DNA of 64,000 bases from Avena insularis (taxonomy: Eukaryota > Streptophyta > Magnoliopsida > Poales > Poaceae): NCBI GenBank assembly GCA_023614405.1, contig CM042684.1:532874682-532938681 (forward strand). The letters run 5' to 3'. The notes under the pieces are model-generated. The model had not been told where the DNA came from. It was given only the letters and a program-made list of their open reading frames with translations, and did not search any database. Shown piece after piece: positions 1 to 9,629 of the stretch. Numbering within the stretch: position 1 is the first letter of the stretch; every line of letters begins with the position of its first letter. A program made the translations under genes and the position numbers.

Positions 1-1649
1 TATTTGTTTTCACCAGGATCAGGACAGATGATGGATCCAATGGATACAATTCTTGGAGCAGTTGTACTATGGAGAAAAGGAGTAAAAAACAACGTAAATC
101 ACTTATTTGGGAAATATTTATAATGCTAGAAGAAAACCAGAAGCGAACAAAGGACGCAGAGAGTTCAACGACCAACTATACAACTGGAGCAAATTTTCCG
201 GCCGTATAGTTGGCGCCGCCTCCGCCTCCTCAAATAGTTTCACCCCGTGCAACTGGTTCAGGGAGACGACATACAGAACATCTAGAAATCGTAGAAACCT
301 CACCTCCGGAAGAAATCTGGAGGGGGAACTCATCCACCGGGGATCCATCTTCGCCCTGCGCAGATCCGGGAGGCTAAGGCATCGATCTTCATCATCCATC
401 GCTGCATCACCACCATCTCCATCCATCCCATCTACATCTTCTCTAGATCTTGGTATAATTTCCGTACTCGTTGTGGATTTATACAAGTATTATTCATCTA
501 TGATAGATTCCGTTGTTATTGACATGATGTTGATTGCCTATATGTCTGAGTAGATCACTAGTTCTTAGGGAGATGGAGAAACCCAAGTATGAGATTGAAA
601 TAAGATAAAGTCTATTATGATATTCATTGTTGTGACCATGTGTTAGATTTTCTACATCTTGATGTTGAGAGAAGTCGACCTCTCAATATTTGCCTCTCAT
701 GGGGACTTGATGGAGGAAACTACTTGTTGGTAGACGGAGGTGTGCTAGCACTTACAGTGACTATAAAGCTGTTGGCACCCCTTACGTATCAACTTGGGAA
801 ACCGAGGAAACTCACGGAACACTATCCATGCCATGGGATACGTCCTTCGGGATTACGTCACTTAATAGCGCAGTAACTCGATTGATATCGATTGCTGACT
901 GTTGTGGTTATCATCCTGATATGAGCAGCGGTTGCTGCCTATTTGTCCAAATACGGAGTTTCACCCACACATACATAGTTGAGAATGTTTATGATGATAA
1001 TCTTTATCTTAGCTAATTATAATCCTAGTGGTGTATCCGCTACTACCTGAGAACACCTTTCCCTACTGTAGTTCCAATCTGTCTTACATACGCGATACTT
1101 ACTTTTTGTATTCAGTTGTTTTACTTAGTTTATTGTTGCTCTTATACCTAAAACCCTAAAACACCCCTTTACACAATACTCGCATTTTATCTTGTTATTT
1201 AAAACTTTATTTAGCATTTCTATCGTTATCATCCTGATATGAGCAGCGATTGCTGCCTATTTGTCCAAATACGGAGTTCCACCCACACATACATAGTTGA
1301 GAATGTTTATGATGATAATCTTTATCTTAGCTAATTATAATCCTAGTGGTGTATCCGCTACTACCTGAGAACACCTTTCCCTACTGTAGTTCCAATCTGT
1401 CTTACATACGCGATACTTACTTTTTGTATTCAGTTGTTTTACTTAGTTTATTGTTGCTCTTATACCTAAAACCCTAAAACACCCCTTTACACAATACTCG
1501 CATTTTATCTTGTTATTTAGAACTTTATTTAGCATTTCTATCGTAATATTTATTTCAAGAATTATTAGACTTCAGACTCCTGCTTCCTGTGGGATCGATA
1601 TCTTTATTTCGAAACTAGCTACAAACGATATGTGCACTTGCAGTCATCA
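1..1649. repeat. LTR-like retroelement sequence, cut by the window edge
   Basis: No intact gene is visible. The segment has the texture of a Gypsy LTR and its downstream part: a run of CATC/CACC-rich sequence at about 390-440, then AT-rich unique sequence, ending at 1641-1649 with a string closing in TCATCA. The same type of ending closes the better-defined LTR at 4926. The left border lies outside the window, so superfamily and orientation are inferred. Short open frames here (for example 107-553) lack domain signatures and I do not call them genes. Confidence 0.45.
908..1544 (+). repeat. 318-bp direct tandem duplication
   Basis: The segment beginning TTATCATCCTGATATGAGCA at 908 recurs at 1226 and runs to about 1544. 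The copies differ at only a few positions by eye (for example GCGGTTG versus GCGATTG, and GAGTTTCAC versus GAGTTCCAC). The near-identity implies a recent local duplication within older repeat sequence. No coding function is apparent. Confidence 0.95.
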
Positions 1650-3539
1650 CTACCAAAAAATCATAAAGTGACCTAGACAGCAACACCGACCCACTGCCCT
1701 AGCACAAGGCGGTGACATGGAGAGCAAGATCCATCGTTGCTGACCTAGATAGAGCATTGAAGCGGTGAACCTAGATGAGGAGGTGATGCGGTGAAGGCCG
1801 GGCATTACGTAGGTCGAGGAGAACTTACATTGGTGACCTAGATGCAGTCGTCGTCGCTGGGAGGGAAGGGGATTTGGTTGGCACCAGGGAGGGGAGGGAA
1901 TTTGGTTGTTGCCGGGGACGGGAGGGGATTTCGTTGTCGCTGGAGAGGGTTTTCTAGGCGCTGATAGGTGAGTGGATTTGGTCAAAGTAGGGACCATACG
2001 AAGGGAAAAGCGATCGACTAAGAACCCATATCGCGCATGCATATGACTGAAATAATCAGTTAAGCCTCGATGAATTATTTTGCCTCAGGGGTCTTGAATC
2101 ACTTTCATGCCATGTTTAGTCCTGTTTTGTTGCAAGCATGATTATGACAGTTATTGCTCTCTCGTTTGTCGCTCCCTTACTATTGCTAGCCTTCACTTAC
2201 ACTGAGTATGTTTTACTCGTGTTTCCAACTCCGTAAAACCAAATATTGCCAAAAGTGTCCACCATACCTACCTATTAGCATCATTTGTTGTTTCGTGCAT
2301 ATTCAATATGCCTTGTTTTCTTTCGAATAAAATGTTTGCTTGTTATGAGAAAGTTAGTTAGTAAAGCTCCCACGAACTTGATGGCACACTTTATTTCCTG
2401 CACCTAATAAACCTGAACCGTGCTGTCACGGGGAACGCTTTCAACACCTGTAAATATATACCCAGTTGATATCATGCTCTTTTGTTTGCGGATGTCATCG
2501 GTGTGAAATAAAATGGGAGCTTGTAAGTCCATGGAGTTATGTATGTGTGTTAAAGAAACGCCTGGACCGCTGGTCTAATCCATGATGTCATGGTGGAAAC
2601 CTGCATCGTAACCATAATGAGTATCTATGAAGCATTCTTCTTATAAAAAAGAGAGATAGCTATTGAGAAAAAAAAGAGATATGAGAAAAGAGGAAAGAGA
2701 GAAAAAAGCACCATTTTCCCATAGTAAATAAGAATATTGCTGAGATACCCATTGTCTGCTTGCCTTGTCATTTTGATATGGGGATTCTTCCGTATCATCG
2801 GGCAAGGGGTACCCCGTTGGCGGTTCTCTATGATACGCACGTATTTACGATGACAAGAACTTATCGGTAACTAAAGTTGAGTAGCATGAGGAGCGGCCCT
2901 CGTACTCAAGGGACATGAGATTTCCAGTTTATAGTCTGTCAAGCATGTAACTCAGATTGGACCTCACTTTCACCTTAACCATATTAAAGATGCTCATGAT
3001 ATGGGCAATGAGAGCTCAAAACTAATGAGTACCATACTTTTAGCATTTGGAAGCCTTTCAAACTATTCAAAACCTTTTTCGTTTCTTTGTTGAGTCTCCA
3101 CACATTCTATGAGCACTTTCTTGAGAGCATAGTTGTCATTCTTAGTATAATATGCTTGTCTCATTACTAGATTAATTTTGTTATGACTTTGATGGTTGTA
3201 TCTTTGATATCTTTACTTTTAGTCTTCACCTGAACTTTAGAGGTGCCTTGGCATTCACAATCAAAGGCAATCGAGATACCACTCTATCATACCTTGTTAT
3301 GAGCATTGTAATGCTGCTTTTGTTTATGTTTCATGCTACTTATTATTTTTGAGTTGGAATCTCTTTATAGCTTGCAATGCCTATTAAGTAAACTTAGTTA
3401 CATACTCTTTATTATGAATTGTCTAAGTAGTTGATCACATGCTGAGAATATATACATCATATGAAGCAAATGTGTTCGTCAAAGTTTCTTTTATCGCACT
3501 CAGTTTTCAACTGAATTGCTTGAGGATAAGCAATAAGCT
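1650..3539. other. Non-coding repeat-derived sequence upstream of a polypurine tract
   Basis: No credible gene. At 1648 there is a CACTACCAAAAAATC string resembling a CACTA-transposon tip, but no matching inverted end was found nearby. From about 2050 to 3539 the sequence is AT-rich with no long frame. Its position directly before the polypurine tract at 3540 suggests the 3' untranslated part of a Gypsy element whose coding region is missing or decayed. Confidence 0.4.
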
Positions 3540-3553
3540 AAGCTTGGGGGAGT
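3540..3553 (+). other. Polypurine tract of a Gypsy LTR retroelement
   Basis: AAGCTTGGGGGAGT lies directly before a TG that opens the LTR at 3554. This is the typical plus-strand priming tract preceding the 3' LTR in Triticeae Gypsy elements. It fixes the element orientation as plus. Confidence 0.75.
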
Positions 3554-4926
3554 TGATACGTCCAAAACGTATCTACTTTCCCGAACACTTTTGCTATTGT
3601 TTTTCCTCTAAACTTGTGTGAATTGGATGCAACTAACACAGACTGACGCTGTTTTCAGCAGAATTACCTTGGTGTCTAGTTTTTATGCAGAAAATCAACT
3701 ACCAGGAAAATCCTGAAAAATATGCCAAAAATCCTATTTCGCCAGAAGACTCACGGAGCCAGAATACGAGATGGAGTGGGGCTGGAGCCTGGCCACACCA
3801 CCTGGCCACGCCAGAGAGTGGTCTGGCCGCCCTAAACACCCGCTCGGTCTCCCTCTTCACCTATAAGTTACCTTCTAACCTAAAAACTCAGGAGGGTCGA
3901 TGTTTTTCCAGAAAGAGTTCCGCTCCGCCGCCACCACCAGATTCCACGATTCGGAACCAGAAATTCCGTTCTGGCACCCTACCGGGACGGGGAATTGGAG
4001 GAGATCACCGCCATCATCATCACCATCGCTTCTCCATTGACCATCCATGTTTCCCCCATCTATGAGTGAGTAATCCCCCGCTGTAGGCTATGGGGATGGT
4101 AGGGATTGGATGAGATCGTTCATGTAATGGCATCAGATTGTTAGGGCTTGGTGCCTAGTATCTTCTATTAGTGCTTTTTGACTTTGTTGCGACTTGTTAT
4201 GCTTAATGTTTGTCACTAGGGCCCGAGTGCCATGATTTCAGATCTGAACATGTCATTGATTCATTATGATAGTATTATTTATGGTCTTACCTGCAAGTTA
4301 TATACACACATTGTTGTCCGGAACCAAAGGCCCCGAAGTGACAGAAATCGGGATAACCGGAGGGAATGGCTTTGATGTGAGGATCGCATGTGTTCATGGA
4401 GTGTTAATGCTTTGCTCCGGTGCTCTATTAAAAGGAGCACCTTAATTGCCAGTAGTTCCCTTGAGGCCTCGCTGCAAACGGGCTGGCAGGACAAAAAATG
4501 TTGTGCAAGTTCTCATTGCGAGCACGTATGACTATATATGGAATACATGCCTAGGATTATTTAGTACTCGGATGCTTTATCTTATTTATCTGCAAATGCC
4601 CTATGTTCTAATTGCCATGTGAATTGTCTTCTCCATACAACGCCCGTCCATCCATCCCTATGCCTACCACGCTCTAATCCTACTGTTTACTGCAATTGTT
4701 ACTACTGTCTTTACTTTACTACTGCTATTACTTTACTATTGCTACTACAAAATTGTTGGTACTAATAAACTGCTGTGAGCAAGATTGTTTCCAGGTGCAA
4801 CAGAATTGACAACTCAGTTGTTAAGGCTTATAAATATTCTTTGGCTTCCCTTGTGTCGAATCAATAAATTGGATTTCACTTCCATCGAAAGTACTGCGAT
4901 AAACCTCCTATACTTGTGGGTCATCA
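3554..4926 (+). repeat. 3' LTR of a Gypsy-type retrotransposon
   Basis: Starts TGATACGTCC immediately after the polypurine tract and ends in GGGTCATCA at 4926, about 1.37 kb. The terminal TGATAC and GTCATCA are near-inverted repeats, as expected for LTR ends. A matching 5' LTR for this element was not recognised in the window. The open frame at 3685-4065 inside it is treated as chance. Superfamily assignment rests on the tract and LTR style rather than on protein domains. Confidence 0.7.
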
Positions 4927-5418
4927 GTAGCATCTCCACCGGGCTGACCCAAACATGTGACCCAAAACATTCGTTTGGGTCAGGCCGCCGGGGGAGGTGG
5001 GATTTGGGTTGTGGTCTGGTCTGTCCGGCCAACCGCGCACAGCCACGTGACCCATCTCTCCGCGCTTGGCAAACGGGACCTCACTATGGCAACTGGCGCC
5101 TGTGCTGGTGTATTTCCAGTGTGTTCCCGCCGCCCTGCCGCTTCCCGCCTTTCTTTCCCGCCGCTTTCTGCCTATTCTAGGTGTTTCTCATCGCGTCCAG
5201 GCGCAACCATAAAACGGGGAGGCCACCCAAGATAGATACAACCAGAAATCCCCCCACAAACCACTATGCCAGGCCATCCGCGTCACGCCACTGGCGTTCC
5301 CGACCGCGGCAGAGAAGACCCCGACCACGGCAGAGACTTGCCATCGTGGTGGCCGAACCCGCCGGAGTTACTAGACGTGTTGCTGCCTCCGATCTCGGGG
5401 TGGCCGTAGATATTCAGT

Positions 5419-5709
5419 TTGGGCAGGAATTGGCGGCCACGACGCACTCACTTTGACCGCAACAAGACCATCGGTGAGCCTTTCACGTCGGAGGTAATGG
5501 AGCTCGTCTTTCTGCCGGAGCACTTGCGGCGTATAGCACTCACAGACGTGCGCGACGAGGCCCGAGAAGCGGTGCAGGACAATCCCGACGACGCTCACCT
5601 ATGTGCCCGCCTTGCCCAAGCTGAAGAGGAGTTGCAGACGCAGGTTGCGATCTACCGCTCTCTCGAAGAAGAATGGGATATTATCGACATGATGGTGCCA
5701 ACGTCGTAG
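5419..5709 (+). CDS. Hypothetical 96-aa frame inside the TIR element
   Basis: A plus-strand frame with predicted helical, acidic, Glu/Ala/Arg-rich composition: EVMELVFLPEHLRRIA near residue 25, then AQAEEELQTQ near residue 65, ending MMVPTS. I do not recognise a family. Composition looks protein-like rather than random, but the frame lies in transposon-like DNA with no intron or promoter evidence. It may be a captured host fragment or part of a decayed element protein. The ATG at 5419 is simply the first in frame. Confidence 0.3.
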   Translation: MGRNWRPRRTHFDRNKTIGEPFTSEVMELVFLPEHLRRIALTDVRDEAREAVQDNPDDAHLCARLAQAEEELQTQVAIYRSLEEEWDIIDMMVPTS

Positions 5710-5867
5710 ACAACGCATAGTTAGATTGTTGTTTTAGGTTGGGTTTGCTTATAAAACATTTCTAGACTTGAATGAAAATTTGTCAGTGCAAATGGCCGAT
5801 GCTCACTTTGCAAATTTGATTCCAAAGACGATACATGGCGAGTACACATCCTAGTCTAGTGCTAAGC

Positions 5868-6196
5868 CTACTCATCGGAGTCGGAGTGGTAGCAGCGACG
5901 ACACATAGTGTCATCAAAGACGCTGACGGTGAACATGGTTTCGCCATCGTACTTGAAGACAACGAAGTGTCTGACTTCGATTTGGTGTGCGCAAGTGAAC
6001 TGCGAGGAACATCTGGCCGAGGCGATCGAACAACACCTCCATTGGCCACATGCCGGTTTTGCCACTGGCCTCCCGCATCATGACCTGCTGGGGCTCTACA
6101 CCGTCGACCAGTGACGCAAATTTGCGAGGAAGAAGCATCCTGTCCCGCTTCATGCCCGAGTGGATGGTCAGGGAGAACTCGAAGCCAGCGTGGCTG
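5868..6196 (-). pseudogene. B3 DNA-binding domain fragment, frameshifted
   Basis: Read on the minus strand, the frame gives FSLTIHSGMKRDRMLLPRKF, then a VMMREASGK strand and WPMEVLFD. These match the order of strands in plant B3 domains (REM/ARF/VRN1-type DNA-binding fold). Near 6005 the match jumps to another frame, continuing HFVVFKYDGETMFTVSVFDD and ending CRRCYHSDSDE with a stop at 5868. The jump removes the short loop after the MFLA strand, so the domain is broken by a small deletion or frameshift. B3 proteins bind DNA in the nucleus; this copy is unlikely to be functional. It sits within a TIR element, which suggests capture or long residence in a transposon. Confidence 0.75.
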
Positions 6197-6991
6197 ATTG
6201 ATGGGCCTGAGCTCAGCGACGACGGTGGTGGGGATGCCGATGGTGAGGGAGATCGTGGCGACGTGCTGCTTTGGACGCGTCCCCCACGCCTTTCTCGATG
6301 GCCACGGCTAGTCCCCGGTAGTGAGGGAGATCGTGGCGGCGTGCTGCTCTGGCCGTGCCCTCCGTGCCTACCTCGATGGCCAAGGCTCGGTGGTCGTCCT
6401 AGACGCCCTCCCCTCCACCAATGCCGTCGGCATGGCTTGCTACTGGTAGTGAAAGATGGGAGGAAGGAGAGTGGTGTGGAAGATGATGGCCGCGGATGGC
6501 CTGTTAAAAAGGCATGACATTGGATGTCGGCGCAGATCCCGAAGCGACGGCATTGATGTGTGGCGAAAGGAGCGCAAGCGTCGGGCGGCGCCTTTAGCGG
6601 CACGGCCAACCTTTGGAGCAGCCTACCTCTCTCTATTGATGTCTAGTGGAAGAAGGCTATTGGGTCGCTGTCATGCGGGTCCTCGGCCCCCACGGGAGGA
6701 CACACCCACTGTCCGCCCCGACGCAACCGTTGCCAAAATTTGGTGCACGGATGAGTCGAGCTAGAGAGGACGCGCACGTCCCGCACATCCTCGTGGAGGC
6801 ATTCGGTCGGAGATGCCCTTACATGACAAGAACGTTTTTCCTTTAAATTTGTAACATGTTTTCACTATTATCGCTTCATGAGAAACCATTAGGCAAAATT
6901 GGCGGCGGATGTTCAACCTTGGACAGTCAAACTACATTTCCAAACGGGAGGAGGAGAAAGTACCACTCCCTATGATTCTTCGGTGCCCCCC

Positions 6992-7012
6992 CCTCCTCCT
7001 CCTCCTCCTCCT
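6992..7012 (+). repeat. (CCT)n microsatellite
   Basis: An uninterrupted CCT run following a C tract, located just outside the AP2-carrying TIR element. Confidence 0.95.
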
Positions 7013-7026
7013 CTCCTACAATCTTA

Positions 7027-8193
7027 GAGCAACTCCAGCAGTCGCTGTATATTTTGGCGCGCTAAAACGAGTATGCAGCGCGCGTGATCTGGGTATAGCG
7101 CACCGCGTGCGATTCTCCTCCGGTAGAGGCGCTAAACGTGCGCGCTAAATTTGCAGCACAAACCCCTCCAACAGGCGTGCTAAATTAGAGCGCGCGCAAA
7201 CAAGATTTTGCAACAAATAAGACAGAAAATATATCTAGAAAATAAAGCGAAAATATATTACATAGAACATAAAAAAATACATAGTGCAAGAAAAATACTA
7301 GAAATTACTGGTACTACTAGAATCTACTACTACGAGAAATTACTAGAAACTAGTACTAGAATCTAGTCCGACGAGGAGATCGAGATGTAGTCATCGCCAG
7401 ACGAGACCGGTGTCGTGTCGGACACCGGCGTCGACGACCAGTAGTCCTTCCAACAGGGATCGTCGTCGGAGATGGTCGTCGGCGCTTCGATGAAGGCGCA
7501 TCTCCACGCCTTGTCGCACCCCCGAGCGCATGTTCTGTGCTTTCTCCTCGGCCACGCTTTTGGTCGCGCTCGCTTCGGCGTCATGCTTGCGCTGCGCTAC
7601 GACGTCTTCGAGGAAACATCGGCGCCACTCCTGCCGCAGGCGCTCATCGTGCTCGGCGATGAGCAGGCGGCGCTCCGTGTCGCGTCGGCGGCGCCGCTCC
7701 TCCTCCGTCATGAGGCGAGGTGGCAGCGCGAGCGCCTCGGCTTCGGCCCGTGACGCGTGGAAATTCATCGGCATGAGGCGGCCGAGCCGGCGTCAGAGGC
7801 GGCGCGCCAGACGCGTGGTGTCGAAGGTGCCTAGGACGATTCGGTTGTCGCCGGTCTGGATCTCGGCGTAGTAGTTGCCTATCGGAGGCACGCGTACACC
7901 ACGGTACCCGGAGCTTCCCAGCGTGGCGGCATGGTGGCGGTGGCGACGGCGCGTTGGCAGTGAAACGGTGGGAAGGGGAAGAGGATTTTGCGCGTGCTAA
8001 AGTGCTGACGGTTGCTTTCACGTACGGCGCGTCATTTAACGAGCGTGTGCTAAGCGGTGCATCAAAAGAAGCGCGCGTAACCGGGCGTGCGGCAAAGTTT
8101 TTTCCGCGCGCGAGAAGATACACAGCGACTGTTAGAGGACGCGCCACAGGCTCTCGCGTAGAAAAAATTGAATTTTCAGCACGCGAGTTGCTC
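7027..8193. mobile_element. TIR element carrying an AP2/ERF-like pseudogene
   Basis: The left tip GAGCAACTC follows TTA (7024-7026). The right tip GAGTTGCTC (8185-8193) is its exact inverse and is followed by TTG, close to a 3-bp target duplication as PIF/Harbinger elements make. A second, longer inverted match lies subterminally: CAGTCGCTGTATA near 7040 against TACACAGCGACTG near 8120. The interior is GC-rich with many GCGC motifs and holds a minus-strand AP2-like remnant. No transposase is present. Confidence 0.6.
7363..7932 (-). pseudogene. AP2/ERF-domain-like gene remnant
   Basis: On the minus strand, the frame beginning near 7915 reads SGYRGVR, then NYYAEIQTGD and IVLGTFDT, the YRG element and sheet region of an AP2/ERF DNA-binding domain. 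The helix region that follows is damaged: a stop codon falls after ARRL and the sequence resumes RRLGRLMPMNFH, with the expected YDAA-type stretch missing. A basic tail follows (MTEEERRRRR, AEHDERLRQEWRR). The ATG at 7932 is in a different frame from the AP2 match, and an acidic C-terminal segment ending ISISSSD at 7363 lies in yet another frame. So at least two frameshifts plus a stop. It is a transcription-factor-derived ORF residing in a transposon-like element, presumed non-functional. Confidence 0.72.
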
Positions 8194-9629
8194 TTGTAAA
8201 ACTGAAAACACAGGGACCGGCTGGTCCCGAGTATTCTTCAATACACAGATGAAAAGTCTTCGCTTTCACTTGGTCCTAGGGAAAGAGTTGAAAGAGTATA
8301 GGCAGCCGTGATCCCAGACTAAAACCTCAGTGCAGCCTTGTTGCCCTGATGACAAGTGTGCAGTGACCAGCCCCAGAAACAGCCAAAAGCCGGTGATATC
8401 TAAAAGTCACTATCCTGGCAAGTCAGGTCGATGCTCCGGATGAGCCGAGCCTGAATCTATGCCTGGACCCTTAGCAAAATCTATGGAAAATTTTCCTGGC
8501 AAAACAAAAAGTTCATTCTTCCAAACGCGAAAAGAGCCTAAATTTCCGCAAATTTCAGTTGATCCACTAAACTTCAGTGGGCATTACCAAAGATATCTGT
8601 AGCATAGCCCGAAAACCGCCAGATTTTTTCAGGCCTCGCTGCCGATATTGATTCACAAAAAAGAAAAAAATATAGAACTCTGACAGAGTCCAGGAATCTG
8701 CATTTCAGCTTAAGCACAGTGATGCTCAGATAACAGACACTGTCCTTTTGCAAGCAAATACTGCTCAGAAAAAAATTAACAGACCTGTAATGGGTATACG
8801 GTATACCAATGGAACTGGTGTTCACGGCCAGACAACTGGAGTCTTTGCAACAACGGGAGGCCACTCAGTTGAATCATGGGTATAAACAGGAAAGAATGTC
8901 GGGCTATATTTATTCATGGAAAGAAATGTCAGCATGTATATGTGTCACATCAGCACCACAGGACCCCAAGAAGACATGAAAATGACATATCCCTACCAAA
9001 TTATATCATTGATCTTTCTGAACTCGTGATCTTCCCCCCTCTATAAATGGAAACTAGCTAGTCCGACACCAAAAGTGGCGCAGACCGTTCATTATTCAGC
9101 AGAACAATCAATCATCCAATGGGTTTTCAAATGCTTTTGTCTATATGGTTTATGTACACGTATTGAAGAAGCCGGCTGGCTTCTTCTTTTGCTCTCTTCC
9201 TTCTCTCCTCTCTCTAATAATAAAATTTATCAGAAGCTTTATTTTCCTCGAGGAGCGGTCTGTCAAAGGGGCTAAGCAGAATGTATGAGGAGGCTGAGAG
9301 CAGAGTGCAAGTGATGAAAGAATTGCTCAAGGTTGATGCAGTGATGGGTAGTGATGGTACGAAATGAAGGAGCCTAAATGATCCAAGAATAGCGTGAAGT
9401 TTGGCCAAAATGAATGGTCAGGACTCAGGACTTGCAACAGGATGGGCAAAGGAAGTATGGGTGATGGCAAACTCTTTGATATACAAAACTTAGTTGAACA
9501 TGCTCAATGGAGGCTGCTGAGGTGCTGTGGGGGGCTGATTCTATAGAACGAATTTGTCGGTAAAAATGTCGGCAAGCGACCGGGGACTCTATGCATCAAG
9601 GAATATGGGTGCCACTAGTAAAGGCCTCC
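8194..9629. other. Intergenic sequence and probable 3' flank of the TTL gene
   Basis: No credible gene or repeat boundary recognised. The portion adjoining 9630 is expected to contain the TTL 3' UTR on the minus strand. Short frames (9075-9275, 8574-8864) have no recognisable domain. Confidence 0.5.

Larger units (their letters stand above)
4929..6818. mobile_element. TIR element carrying a B3-domain pseudogene
   Basis: The left end reads AGCATCTCCACCGGG and the right end reads GGTCGGAGATGCCC followed by TTA, so the tips are imperfect inverted repeats around a GCATCTCC core. That core also occurs at the tip of the Harbinger-type element at 59466. The interior is GC-rich and contains a minus-strand B3-domain remnant (5868-6196) and a plus-strand frame (5419-5709). 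No transposase is visible, so it would be non-autonomous. The exact ends and the Harbinger affiliation are inferred. Confidence 0.5.

Noticed and set aside
1648..1662. CACTACCAAAAAATC as a CACTA transposon end
   Set aside because: No inverted partner or 3-bp target duplication found nearby, and the string overlaps an LTR-like end.
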